Shown here piece by piece: positions 54,473-63,864 of a DNA stretch of 64,000 nt. Origin of the DNA: JAEXZL01 sp049943125 (GTDB lineage: Bacteria; Bacillota; Clostridia; Clostridiales; Clostridiaceae); assembly GCF_049943125.1 (NCBI RefSeq), contig NZ_CP188040.1:1178001-1242000 (forward strand), read 5' to 3'. Under the pieces are notes generated by a model. It worked only from the letters and a program-made list of their open reading frames with translations. It did no database searches and was not told the origin of the DNA. The position numbers and the translations under genes were made by a program. The first letter of the stretch is position 1, and each line of letters starts with the position of its first letter.

Positions 54473-56908
54473 CTACAGATTTTTGTACAAGAAGCCTGAA
54501 CCCCAGATGCCTGTAGCATATTCTGTAATAGTTCTATCACTAGAGAATATTCCAGAATGAGCTATATTCACAGCAGCCATCTTCTGCCACTGATGCATAT
54601 TCTTATATATTACATCCACCTTTTCCTGAGCCTTTAAATAAGAATCAAAGTCTTTAAGAACAAAGAATTCATCATTATAGGTTAAAAGATGCTCATATAG
54701 GCTTCTGAACTTATCCTTATCGCTAGAATATCTTCCATTTATAAGGTCATTAGTAACCTTTTTAAGTCGGAGATCGCTATTGCAAACCTCCCAAGCATTA
54801 TAGCCACCATGCTTGTAGTAATCTAGCACTTCTCTTTCTGTAAGTCCGAAGATGAATATATTATCATCTCCTACCTCATCTCTAATTTCAACATTGGCAC
54901 CATCTAAGGTAGCCATGGTTAAAGCTCCATTCATCATAAACTTCATATTAGAGGTTCCTGATGCCTCCTTGGTTGTAGTAGATATCTGCTCACTTAAGTC
55001 CGTGGCAGGAATTATACTCTCCGCTAGAGAAACCCTGTAGTTTTCCATGAATACTACCTTAATTTTATCCTTAACTAAAGGATCATTGTTCACCTTATCT
55101 GCTACAGCATTTATAAGCTCTATGGTCTTCTTTGCCAGATAATAACCTGGTGCTGACTTTCCTGCAAAGATAAAGGTTCTTGGGACTATATCCTTATTAG
55201 GATTTTCCAGAAGCTCGTTATATAGATTCATAATTCTCAGTATATTAAGAGATTGTCTCTTATAAGCATGGAACCTTTTTACATGAACATCAAAAATAGA
55301 ATCTGGATTCACTTCTATCCCTTGATTTTTATATATAATATCTGCAAGCTTTTCTTTATTTTCTCTCTTTATTTTATAGAGACTTTCTTGAACAGCTCTA
55401 TCATCTTTAAATGCTTCAAAATCCTCCATATCTATAGGGTGCTTTATGAAGCTTGGGCCTATAGTATCCTTTAAAAGCTCTGTAAGCTTTGGATTAGACT
55501 TTAGAAGCCATCTTCTGTGAGTTATACCATTAGTCTTATTATTAAACTTTCTAGGATAGTAATAATAAAAATCGGACATTTCCTGCTTCTTTAATATTTC
55601 TGTATGAAGCTTTGCCACACCATTGATACTGTGGCTTCCTACAATAGCTAAGTGTGCCATTTTAACATAGTCATCAGCTATTATAGACATGCGATGGATT
55701 TTATCCCATTGTCCTGTGTATTTGTTCCACAGATCAGCACAGAACCGTTCATTAATCTCCTCTATGATCATAAATATCCTAGGCAGCAGTGACCTAAACA
55801 TATCTACAGGCCACTTTTCTAAAGCCTCTGCAAGAATTGTATGGTTGGTATAGGCGCAGATGTTTTTAGTTATTCTCCATGCATCCTGCCAGGAAAGTCC
55901 CTCTTCATCTAAGAGTATCCTCATAAGCTCAGGGATTACAAGAGTAGGATGGGTATCATTGATATGGATAGCAATCCTTTCATCAATCTTTTTAATATCT
56001 CCTCCATTTGCCTTGTAATGCCTTATTATGCTCTGAACACCTGCAGAAACAAAGAAATACTGCTGCTTAAGTCTCAGCTTCTTACCTTCATAAAAGCTAT
56101 CATCAGGATATAATACCTGAGATATGGCTTCAACGGAATTTTTATATTCTATGGCCTTTAAGAAGTCTCCTCTGGAGAAGGAGGAGTAGTCAAATTCATT
56201 GGCTACAGGCTCTGCACTCCATAGCCTTAAGGTATTAACCACATCATTTTCAAAGCCTACCACAGGCGTATCGTAAGGAACAGCTAGTACTGGCTCATAG
56301 TTAATATGATTAAATACAAGCTTTCCTCCTACATCCTCTACCTTTATCTCTCCTCCAAATTTAACTATTTCACCCTTATCACTCTTTCTTATTTCCCACA
56401 CATTGCCATTGCGGAGCCAGTTATCAGGGGTTTCCACCTGATAGCCATCAATTATCTTCTGTTCGAAGAAACCATATTTGTATCTTATTCCACAGCCATT
56501 TCCAGGAATTCCTAGAGAGGCCATAGAGTCTAGGAAGCAGGCAGCAAGTCTACCAAGACCACCATTTCCTAGGCCCTGATCCTGCTCAAGGTCCTCTAGC
56601 TTTTCTAAGTCTACATCAAGCTCAGCTAAAGCTTCCTTGCATACCTCTCTTATCCCCAGGTTAAGCAGGGTGTTTCCCAAAAGTCTTCCAAGCAAAAATT
56701 CCATGGAAAAATAGTAAACCTGCTTATCCTTATTAATATTATATTTTTTGGTGGTATCAAGCCACATACCTGCTACGTAATCTCTTATAAGAACCCCTAG
56801 AGTTTCATACTTTCTTTGCTCAGAACCTAAAGCTATATCTGTTCCATGCATTTCTAGGAATTTTTTCTTATAGTCTTTCTTAAAGCTATTTTTATCAATT
56901 TGTAGCAT
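54473..56908 (-). CDS. glgP: Glycogen/maltodextrin phosphorylase
   Basis: An 811-residue GT35 phosphorylase that releases glucose-1-phosphate from alpha-1,4-glucan ends. The PLP-lysine motif is EASGTSNMKFMMNGALTMAT (Lys near 653). Other landmarks are YYFSMEFLLGRLLGNTL, LGNGGLGRLAACF and AIHINDTHPTLVIPELMR. Length is normal; as in bacterial enzymes, the long N-terminal regulatory tail of animal phosphorylases is absent. The start has AAAGGAGGAGTATTCT. It lies between glgA2 and the amylase gene, so synthesis and breakdown genes share one transcript. Confidence 0.96.
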   Translation of the reverse strand: MLQIDKNSFKKDYKKKFLEMHGTDIALGSEQRKYETLGVLIRDYVAGMWLDTTKKYNINKDKQVYYFSMEFLLGRLLGNTLLNLGIREVCKEALAELDVDLEKLEDLEQDQGLGNGGLGRLAACFLDSMASLGIPGNGCGIRYKYGFFEQKIIDGYQVETPDNWLRNGNVWEIRKSDKGEIVKFGGEIKVEDVGGKLVFNHINYEPVLAVPYDTPVVGFENDVVNTLRLWSAEPVANEFDYSSFSRGDFLKAIEYKNSVEAISQVLYPDDSFYEGKKLRLKQQYFFVSAGVQSIIRHYKANGGDIKKIDERIAIHINDTHPTLVIPELMRILLDEEGLSWQDAWRITKNICAYTNHTILAEALEKWPVDMFRSLLPRIFMIIEEINERFCADLWNKYTGQWDKIHRMSIIADDYVKMAHLAIVGSHSINGVAKLHTEILKKQEMSDFYYYYPRKFNNKTNGITHRRWLLKSNPKLTELLKDTIGPSFIKHPIDMEDFEAFKDDRAVQESLYKIKRENKEKLADIIYKNQGIEVNPDSIFDVHVKRFHAYKRQSLNILRIMNLYNELLENPNKDIVPRTFIFAGKSAPGYYLAKKTIELINAVADKVNNDPLVKDKIKVVFMENYRVSLAESIIPATDLSEQISTTTKEASGTSNMKFMMNGALTMATLDGANVEIRDEVGDDNIFIFGLTEREVLDYYKHGGYNAWEVCNSDLRLKKVTNDLINGRYSSDKDKFRSLYEHLLTYNDEFFVLKDFDSYLKAQEKVDVIYKNMHQWQKMAAVNIAHSGIFSSDRTITEYATGIWGSGFLYKNL

Positions 56909-56955
56909 AGAATACTCCTCCTTTGCAAACTCAATATCCTTTACACCTAATAAAT

Positions 56956-58398
56956 CTATTCTGTTATGTCTATTAATTCATCATATAAACCTTCATATAG
57001 CTCTGTAGATCTATTCCAGCTGAAGTCGCATTTCATGGCTGTTCTAACAAGCTTATTCCAAGCACGCTTATTTTTATAAAAATCTAAGGCTATATTTATA
57101 ACTGTTTCCAGCTCATAAGCATTGTAATTAGCAAAGCTAAAGCCATTACCTTCTCCTGTATACTGATTATACGGTGTTATAGTATCCTTTAGTCCACCAG
57201 TTTCTCTAACCAGTGGAAGGGCTCCATATCTTAAGGCAATAAGCTGTCCTAAGCCGCAAGGCTCAAAGAGTGATGGCATAAGGAATATATCTGAAGCAGC
57301 GTATATCTTATGAGCCAGCTCATTACTGAAGCATATATTAGCTGAAACCTTATTAGGGTATCTGCTTTGAAGATTTTTGAAGTGCTCCTCATAGCCATAA
57401 TCACCAGTACCTAATATAACCAGTTGTACATCCTCCTGAAGAACTCTGTCTAAGATGCTTACTAAAAGATCCATTCCCTTCTGAGGAGTCAGTCTTGATA
57501 CTATTCCTAGGACAGGAATCTTCCCATCTACAGGTAGTCCTAAATCTTTTTGTAGCTTTGTTTTATTTATCTTTTTATCCTTGAGAGTATCTACGGTATA
57601 TCTCTTATAGATAAGCTTATCTGTAGCTGGGTTGTTTAAAGTATAGTCTATACCATTTAATATTCCCATGACCTTGTAGCTGTTACTTCTTAAAAGGCCA
57701 TCAAGCTTTTCTCCGTACATAGGAGTCTTTATTTCCTCAGCATAGGTTGGGCTTACAGTGGTTACCTTATGAGCATAGCTGATTCCACCCTTCATAAAGC
57801 TTACTCCACCATAGAATTCTAGACTGCCGTTATTAAACTGCTGCTCATCCCAGCCAAAGAGCTCTCCTAATATCTTAGGATCAAAGACTCCCTGGAATAA
57901 AAGATTATGAATGCTGTAAACAGTTTTTATATCAGAATAAAAGGGATCATTTTTGTATTGAAGCTCATATAAAACAGGTATCATTCCTGTCTGCCAGTCA
58001 TTGCAGTGGATTACATCCGGCTTCCAGTCAAGCTCCTTTATCATTTCCATCACAGCCCTATTGAAGAAGGCAAAACGCTCTCCATCATCATAGTAGCCAT
58101 AAAGTCCATCTCTTTTGAAGTAATACTCATTATCTATGAGATAATAGGTAACATTACCTACCTTTCCTTCAAAAACACCGCAATATTGATTTCTCCAGCC
58201 AACCCAGGTGCCAAAATTCTTTAAAAAAGTAAGCTCTTCAGAATATTTCTTAGATATATTTTTATATTTAGGTATAACCACCCTAACATCCTCACCTAGC
58301 TTGGCGAGCTCCTGTGGAAGAGCATAGGCTACATCTCCTAGTCCTCCGGTTTTTATAAAAGGATCTGCTTCAGAAGCAACAAATAGTATTTTTTTCAT
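56956..58398 (-). CDS. glgA: Glycogen synthase GlgA2 (canonical)
   Basis: A 480-residue GT5 glycogen synthase using ADP-glucose. It has the canonical N-terminal motif KTGGLGDVAYALP (Lys16), VIHCNDWQTGM, YSIHNLLFQGVFD, GIVSRLTPQKGMDL and the C-terminal PSLFEPCGLGQLIALRYG with RETGGLKDT. The start follows AAGGAGGAGACC. It is the second gene of the glgB operon, 10 bp downstream of glgB. It is a paralogue of GlgA1 at 45012-46451, which lacks the motif lysine, so this copy is the likelier main elongating enzyme. Confidence 0.95.
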   Translation of the reverse strand: MKKILFVASEADPFIKTGGLGDVAYALPQELAKLGEDVRVVIPKYKNISKKYSEELTFLKNFGTWVGWRNQYCGVFEGKVGNVTYYLIDNEYYFKRDGLYGYYDDGERFAFFNRAVMEMIKELDWKPDVIHCNDWQTGMIPVLYELQYKNDPFYSDIKTVYSIHNLLFQGVFDPKILGELFGWDEQQFNNGSLEFYGGVSFMKGGISYAHKVTTVSPTYAEEIKTPMYGEKLDGLLRSNSYKVMGILNGIDYTLNNPATDKLIYKRYTVDTLKDKKINKTKLQKDLGLPVDGKIPVLGIVSRLTPQKGMDLLVSILDRVLQEDVQLVILGTGDYGYEEHFKNLQSRYPNKVSANICFSNELAHKIYAASDIFLMPSLFEPCGLGQLIALRYGALPLVRETGGLKDTITPYNQYTGEGNGFSFANYNAYELETVINIALDFYKNKRAWNKLVRTAMKCDFSWNRSTELYEGLYDELIDITE

Positions 58399-58408
58399 GG
58401 TCTCCTCC

Positions 58409-60625
58409 TTATTTTGTATACTTTAATATTACTGCTGCCATTGGGGGAACTTTTATATTCACATGATATTTTTGATTATGCCAAGGCTCAGGCTGTGCCA
58501 TAAGCTCTTCTCCCATCACCTGACCAGAACCACCAAAGCTCTCATCATCAGTATTTAATACTTCCTCATATTTTCCTTCAAAAGGAACTCCAACTTTATA
58601 GTTATAATATACTACAGGGGTAAAGTTAATAATTACAATTAATGTATCCTCTGGGTTTTCAGTCTTCCTCATAAATAACAGTATGCTTTGATTTGCATTA
58701 TCTGCATCAATCCACTGGAAGCCATTATAATCATAATCATGCTCCCAAAGAGCCTTATTTTCTTTATAAAATTCATTGATGGCTTTAAAGAAATGCTGTG
58801 TCTTCTTGTGCATTTCAAATTGATTTATGAGCTTCCACTCCAGCTCCTCATAGAATCTCCACTCTATAAATTGAGCAAAGTCACTACCCATAAAGAGAGT
58901 CTTCTTTCCTGGATGAGTAAACATATAAGCTATTACTGCTCTCATACCAGCAAATTTATTCCAATAATCTCCCCAGTTCTTATCTACTAAGGACTTCTTA
59001 CCGTGAACTACCTCATCATGAGATATTGGAAGAATAAAATTCTCATTGTAGGCATACATCATTGAAAAGGTTAAAAGGTTGTGATGGAACTTTCTGTACA
59101 CCGGATCCAGCTCAATGTATTCAAGGATATCATTCATCCATCCCATGTTCCATTTAAACTTAAAGCCGAGGCCACCCTCCTCTACAGGTCTTGTTACCAT
59201 TGGATAGGTAGTAGATTCCTCTGCTATCATGATAGTCTGAGGGAACTCTTTGTATATTGCAGTATTTAATTCCTTAATAAATTCAATAGCCTCTAAATTT
59301 TCATTGCCACCGTATATATTAGGAGTCCAGTTTTTATGACCTTCGTAGTCTAGGTAAAGCATATTAGCTACAGCATCTACTCTAAGCCCGTCCACATGAA
59401 ATTCTCTAATCCAATATAGGGCATTTGAAACTAAAAAGCTCTTAACCTCTGGTCTTCCTAAATCAAAGTTGGAAGCTCCCCAACCGTGATTTTCTGATTT
59501 AACAGGGTCCTGATATTCATAGGTAGGACTTCCGTCAAAGCGATAAAGACCAGGAAGATCCTTGCAGAAATGACCAGGTACCCAGTCAAGGATAACTCCT
59601 ATATCCTCCTTATGAAGGGTATCCACAAGATATTTAAAATCCTCTATAGTTCCAAACCTACTGGTTAGGGCATAGTAGCCTAAAACCTGATAGCCCCAGG
59701 AGGCATCAAGGGGATGCTCCATCACTGGCATAAGCTCCACATGAGTATATCCCATTTCTTTAACATAGGCTGGAAGCTCTTCTGCCAGCTCTCTATAGGT
59801 AAGAAGCTCTCCTTCTTCATTTCTTTTCCATGAACCTAGGTGCAGCTCATAAATATTAAGAGGACTTTTAAAAATATCAGTTTTCAGTCTTTTGTTGAGC
59901 CATTTCCTATCTTTCCATTTGTACTTATTGTTATCTACGACAATAGAAGCAGTATTAGGTCTCAGCTCACTCCTTCTACCATAAGGGTCAGCCTTCATTA
60001 CAAGTTTATTATCTGCTCCAAGGACTGCATATTTATAAATTTCTCCAGGCTCAAGACCAGGAATAAAAATAGTCCATAGTCCCTGCTCTGTGAGCTTTTC
60101 CAGCTTATACTCTTCTTTTTTCTTCCAGCTACTGAAGTTTCCTACTACGTATATCTCCTGTGCTCTAGGTGCCCAGGTAGTAAATCTTACTCCCCATTTC
60201 CTCTTCTCACATTTATAATGTGCTCCCATAAAGCTGTAGCTTAAATAATTGCGACCTTGATGGAATAAATATATATCAAAGTCAGATATAGCGCCCTTGG
60301 ATCCCTCCTTTGAGGAAGAAATATCTGCGGATTTTTTATTTTTTTCTTTTTTCAAATCCTGCGCAAGCGCTTTCACATTTTTTGTATCTTTAGCTGTTCT
60401 TTTTTCAGAGGCGTTCTTAGCTGATGCTACCTTGCCCTTAGCCGTATTCCCCTTCTTTGCTTTATCTTTTGTCTCTGCTGTCTTTTTTATTATCTTTTTC
60501 TTTGCTGTCTCGTTCTTGACAGTTTTCTCTTTAACCACAGTGCTTTTTTTTGCTGTAGTAGCTGCTGTATTTTTTTCTGTTTCCTGCCTTGTGGTCTTAG
60601 ATAATTTTTTTACTGTATTGTCCAC
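58409..60625 (-). CDS. glgB: 1,4-alpha-glucan branching enzyme with lysine-rich N-terminal tail
   Basis: A 738-residue GH13 branching enzyme that forms alpha-1,6 branches in glycogen. From about residue 112 it is a normal GlgB: CBM48 (about 135-235), then the barrel with ILDWVPGHF, nucleophile Asp417 in DGLRVDAVANMLYLDY, Glu469/470 in MIAEESTT and PISHDEVVHGK. Residues 1-111 are a low-complexity tail with about 32 lysines and no aromatic residue, similar in composition to histone H1 tails. The start is GTG (60625) with TGGAGG seven bases upstream, so the tail is translated. No ATG start fits the catalytic part alone. It is the first gene of the glgB-glgA2-glgP-amylase operon. Confidence 0.95.
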   Translation of the reverse strand: MDNTVKKLSKTTRQETEKNTAATTAKKSTVVKEKTVKNETAKKKIIKKTAETKDKAKKGNTAKGKVASAKNASEKRTAKDTKNVKALAQDLKKEKNKKSADISSSKEGSKGAISDFDIYLFHQGRNYLSYSFMGAHYKCEKRKWGVRFTTWAPRAQEIYVVGNFSSWKKKEEYKLEKLTEQGLWTIFIPGLEPGEIYKYAVLGADNKLVMKADPYGRRSELRPNTASIVVDNNKYKWKDRKWLNKRLKTDIFKSPLNIYELHLGSWKRNEEGELLTYRELAEELPAYVKEMGYTHVELMPVMEHPLDASWGYQVLGYYALTSRFGTIEDFKYLVDTLHKEDIGVILDWVPGHFCKDLPGLYRFDGSPTYEYQDPVKSENHGWGASNFDLGRPEVKSFLVSNALYWIREFHVDGLRVDAVANMLYLDYEGHKNWTPNIYGGNENLEAIEFIKELNTAIYKEFPQTIMIAEESTTYPMVTRPVEEGGLGFKFKWNMGWMNDILEYIELDPVYRKFHHNLLTFSMMYAYNENFILPISHDEVVHGKKSLVDKNWGDYWNKFAGMRAVIAYMFTHPGKKTLFMGSDFAQFIEWRFYEELEWKLINQFEMHKKTQHFFKAINEFYKENKALWEHDYDYNGFQWIDADNANQSILLFMRKTENPEDTLIVIINFTPVVYYNYKVGVPFEGKYEEVLNTDDESFGGSGQVMGEELMAQPEPWHNQKYHVNIKVPPMAAVILKYTK

Positions 60626-60780
60626 AGCTAAGCCTCCATTCCATAGTTAATGTAATAAGTAATTCTTTTATGTGATATGGTATCTCTGCTTAGAGAAAAT
60701 ATCGAAAAGTTAAAAGTTCAAAAATTAAATTAAAAAGAAATTATTTCCAGACAAATCAGAACTATTAAACTTTTAATAGA

Positions 60781-60808
60781 ATTATATCATAAATTTAAAA
60801 TTGTTGAA
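60781..60808 (-). promoter_or_regulatory. Possible promoter of the glgB operon
   Basis: Reverse complement has a consensus -10 TATAAT (60781-60786) with a weak -35 TTCAAC (60803-60808) at 16 nt. It would give a leader of about 150 nt. No other candidate in 60626-60780 is better, and I see no further element in that AT-rich gap. Confidence 0.35.
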
Positions 60809-60941
60809 CATTAATCCCTACTACTATTTATATAAATATATAAGAAGAATAGCTATTCTTCATAAAAAAATGTTTAAACTTATTAAAACTGTAAATAATT
60901 TTAATAGAATAGGTTTAATTATTATGGGTGGGGTTAAAACT

Positions 60942-61637
60942 ATGAGAAAATTCATTAAACTTTTGCTGTTTATTATTCCCTTTGTTCTCCTATCTCTTCA
61001 GAACAATACTGAAGACCTTAAAGAAATAAATCAAGAGAGTATTCCTGTAAGTCTTTCCCTAAAGCCTAACATAGAGCCTAAGGAAACAGAAGACACCATG
61101 GCACTTAGAGGAGAACGATTTGAGGACATAGAAAGCTTGAGAAGATTAAAGGGATTAGATATAACCAGCGAAAGGCTCATATCTGCTTTAAACGCTTCTC
61201 CCCCAGTAAGGGAAAGCATAACCACACAAACTATCAATAGAGAAGGCATCCTGGAGCATAGAATGGAGCTTATACTTTTCAATCCTTCCATGGACTTAAG
61301 CGCTCCCTATAGCTGTGAGGCCACTCTTTATAAGTACCAGAGCAAACTTTTAGCGGCGAAATTATCTCAGCTGCTTCCTCTGCAAAGTATAAAAGCTTCA
61401 GCCTTTACTGAAGTACGTGAAAGCTTCTTCAATTCCTTTCTAGGGGAAGATACTACAGAGCTCCACGAAGCTATTAATCAAAAGCTAGCTTTATCATCAG
61501 TTTATAAAGTGACAAACAATTCCTCCCAAGACTATTGTTTTGTTTACGGTAACTACGTAGTGGATCTTTCCTTATCCTTTGATAATGCAGAAGAGGACAG
61601 CATCTTGGTAAAAATATATATATCACAAAATCAATAA
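60942..61637 (+). CDS. Predicted exported or membrane-anchored protein, unknown function
   Basis: A 231-residue protein with an N-terminal hydrophobic signal or anchor (MRKFIKLLLFIIPFVLLSL). A polar, Glu-rich region (about 20-70) follows, then a globular part with alternating polar and hydrophobic strands. I recognise no domain. The ATG at 60942 follows GGGTGGGGTTAAAACT; the in-frame region upstream (from 60801) is AT-rich and has no ribosome binding site. It is transcribed divergently from glgB and ends at a very long hairpin that includes its stop codon. Confidence 0.65.
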   Translation: MRKFIKLLLFIIPFVLLSLQNNTEDLKEINQESIPVSLSLKPNIEPKETEDTMALRGERFEDIESLRRLKGLDITSERLISALNASPPVRESITTQTINREGILEHRMELILFNPSMDLSAPYSCEATLYKYQSKLLAAKLSQLLPLQSIKASAFTEVRESFFNSFLGEDTTELHEAINQKLALSSVYKVTNNSSQDYCFVYGNYVVDLSLSFDNAEEDSILVKIYISQNQ

Positions 61638-61668
61638 AGTGCTTCAGATAATCTGGAGCACTTTATTG
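61632..61668 (+). terminator. 18-bp hairpin terminator overlapping a stop codon
   Basis: CAATAAAGTGCTTCAGAT (61632-61649) pairs with 61651-61668 with a single G-U wobble and an A at the centre. The TAA stop (61635-61637) is in the left arm, so a terminating ribosome would cover the hairpin. Confidence 0.75.
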
Positions 61669-61726
61669 CTGAGATCGCTTGTCCCTCACTACTTCTTAGA
61701 AAACTCTAATTCATTATCCTAAATCT

Positions 61727-62560
61727 TCAGTTTGAAGATAAAAGACCCTCAACCAAGCTCTGAAATTCCTGAAAGGGCATTCCAACTTCTTCTTCAAAGG
61801 CCGTATAAAAATCTACATCCTTTGTTCTGAGAATTATCCTAGTTATAGCTTCTTGTCCTTTAAGCTCAATGAGCTTATGAATAGCAGCATAGCTTTGAAT
61901 ATATGGATTAAGCCCCTTATCTACTAAATTTTGAAACTCCGTAAGTTCATTTATTTCTTCAAAGGCCACAAACCCTTCTAAAGTAAAGCTATTTGGGTCA
62001 TATCCTCCTGGCATCATGCTAATATATTCAGCAATCCCTTCTATAAACCATGCAGGAATATCCTCAAAAGAAATATTATTTTCCTGGCAGAAAGCATAGG
62101 TAATGTAATGAATATACTCATGAACAAAGGTAGTTACTCCAATAGTTTCATGATCTAAGTATATACTATTTTCCTCACCTAAATACCAAGCGGCTACATT
62201 ATTAATATTATGATAAGTTTTCTTAGTTTTTTCATCAGGAAAAATAACAATATCCGGTTTCTTTGAATCAATAGCACCAAAATACTGCTCACCTATACTG
62301 TGAGCTTCAGGTACTACCGAATCATACCAAAACTTCATACCTTCATTAAAATTCCCCTCATTTTCATAGTAATAGGTAATACTACCGTGAGTTTCTGATT
62401 TCATTGGTGAAACTATTATTGCTCTATATAATCCTGATATTATTTTATCTACATTAGGCTTTACTCTTAATATCACTACAGCCGTAATAACTAATATTAC
62501 AGTCAATATTGCTGAAATAATTAATATAGGCTTTGCTCTTCTAGTCTTTTTCATCATCAT
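61727..62560 (-). CDS. Membrane-anchored gluzincin-like metallopeptidase
   Basis: A 277-residue protein with one N-terminal transmembrane helix (about 10-32) and an extracytoplasmic metallopeptidase domain. The zinc motif HEYIH is at 147-151, within TFVHEYIHYITYAF. A downstream WFIEGIAEYIS (171-181) provides the Glu ligand expected in the gluzincin 'peptidase MA' group. The substrate is unknown. The ATG at 62560 overlaps the upstream TPR gene; GAGGGG is best spaced for the third in-frame ATG (62554), so the true start may be two codons later. Coupling to the TPR protein suggests a shared envelope complex (inference). Confidence 0.82.
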   Translation of the reverse strand: MMMKKTRRAKPILIISAILTVILVITAVVILRVKPNVDKIISGLYRAIIVSPMKSETHGSITYYYENEGNFNEGMKFWYDSVVPEAHSIGEQYFGAIDSKKPDIVIFPDEKTKKTYHNINNVAAWYLGEENSIYLDHETIGVTTFVHEYIHYITYAFCQENNISFEDIPAWFIEGIAEYISMMPGGYDPNSFTLEGFVAFEEINELTEFQNLVDKGLNPYIQSYAAIHKLIELKGQEAITRIILRTKDVDFYTAFEEEVGMPFQEFQSLVEGLLSSN

Positions 62561-63279
62561 ATCCCCTCAGCTATAGATTTTTCAAGGTTAGCTTTTATAG
62601 CCTCTATCTCTTTAAGCTCTTTCGAGGAAAGAGTAGAGCTCTCAATAAGTCTAGTAAGGAGTTCAACCTTTATAGCATCTTGAATATAAATTTCCGAGTT
62701 AAATAACTTTGTGTATGCAGAGTATAAATTGCCGCTTCTATATCTTTCTTGAAAATCCTTATAGGCCTTATTAACCTTTTCACTATACTCTATGCCTGAC
62801 TCTCCACTTTTTATAGATAAATCATAATACTTGTCTGTCGCTAAAATAGCCTCTTCAACATCATACAGAAGTAATATTTGAGCGTAATGGAAGTAAGCAC
62901 TAGCATCTTCTGCATCTAATTCTGTTGCCTTTTCTCTTGCAAAAAGAGCCTCATCAAAATTGCCAGTTTTAATATAAAAAAAGCTTAAGCGGTCCCATAC
63001 CCAAGCTGCTTTAGGCTCATTATCCAAAGCATATTTATATGCTTCTATAGCTTTATCAAACTCACCTTTATCCTCGTATGATTCTCCTAAATACACTAGC
63101 AGCTGTGTTTGATTATTTTTTGCCTCCTCAGTTATAAATACCTCTTCCACATCTCCATCTTTTAAGTTATCCTTCAAGTCTATTACATTAGTCCTTATAA
63201 AAATAAATAATCCAGTGAGTATAGCACAGATAGGGATAACTATAACCAATACCTTTTTAACATCTTTACTGTATTTCAT
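62557..63279 (-). CDS. Membrane-anchored TPR-repeat protein
   Basis: A 240-residue protein with an N-terminal transmembrane helix (about 9-28) and two to three TPR units in the middle: LVYLGESYEDKGEFDKAIEAYKYALDNEP (about 60-90), then WDRLSFFYIKTGNFDEALFAREKATELD, and a third partial repeat (about 128-150). The C-terminal 90 residues are helical without a clear family. TPR domains mediate protein-protein contacts; here they probably face outside. The ATG follows AGAGGTAAAT. Its stop overlaps the start of the metallopeptidase gene by 4 nt. Confidence 0.82.
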   Translation of the reverse strand: MKYSKDVKKVLVIVIPICAILTGLFIFIRTNVIDLKDNLKDGDVEEVFITEEAKNNQTQLLVYLGESYEDKGEFDKAIEAYKYALDNEPKAAWVWDRLSFFYIKTGNFDEALFAREKATELDAEDASAYFHYAQILLLYDVEEAILATDKYYDLSIKSGESGIEYSEKVNKAYKDFQERYRSGNLYSAYTKLFNSEIYIQDAIKVELLTRLIESSTLSSKELKEIEAIKANLEKSIAEGI

Positions 63280-63312
63280 ATTTACCTCTCAAGAAATATT
63301 TTTTAATTTAAA

Positions 63313-63864
63313 CTACTGAAGTCCTTTTATCATTACAAATTCATCTGCATAGGTTCCATCCTTATACTTCATAAAGTGTGGCTGTTCTCCATAAATCTTA
63401 AATCCAAGGCTTTTATATAAGTGAATTGCAGGTTTATTAGTAGTAACCACCTGTAATTCTGCCTGTTCATAGCCGCACTCCTTAGCTATATCTAAAATCG
63501 TTTCCATCATAGCTCTTCCTATTCCTAATCCGCAGTACTCCTCATATAAAGCAATACCTATACTGCATCTATGGGCAAGCCTTTTAAATTTTCCTAAGGA
63601 TGCTAATGAGCAATTTCCTACATGCTTTCCATCTACAATAGCAACCAACAATAATTCCTTTTCAGCCTTTATGTTTTGATAAATAAAATCTTTTTCCTGC
63701 TCTAAAGTAATATTTACTTCTTCAGGTTCTCTCAGAAGATATGGTGTTTCTGAGGATGTTATTTTTAAATACCTTATCAAATCAGCTGCATCAGCCATAC
63801 CTGCACTTCTAAAAGCGCATTGCCTTCCGTCCTTTAATGTAATTTCTTTATCCTCAAAAATCAT
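63313..63864 (-). CDS. GNAT-family N-acetyltransferase
   Basis: A 183-residue single-domain GNAT acetyltransferase. The acetyl-CoA loop lies in SIGIALYEEYCGLGIGRAMMETILDIA (key Q/G-x-x-G-x-G/A variant CGLGIG, near 115-120), followed by ELQVVTTNKPAIHLYKSLGFKIYG. The substrate is unknown; related proteins modify small amines or protein N-termini. The ATG is preceded by AGGAGGGAAGACT. It lies 33 bp upstream of the TPR gene on the same strand and may be cotranscribed. The final 136 nt of the window show no further gene I can support. Confidence 0.88.
   Translation of the reverse strand: MIFEDKEITLKDGRQCAFRSAGMADAADLIRYLKITSSETPYLLREPEEVNITLEQEKDFIYQNIKAEKELLLVAIVDGKHVGNCSLASLGKFKRLAHRCSIGIALYEEYCGLGIGRAMMETILDIAKECGYEQAELQVVTTNKPAIHLYKSLGFKIYGEQPHFMKYKDGTYADEFVMIKGLQ

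Noticed and set aside
60297..60650. 117-codon plus-strand frame rich in Phe/Val/Ala
   Set aside because: It is the antisense of the lysine-rich tail of GlgB (AAA/AAG codons read as TTT/CTT); no ribosome binding site.
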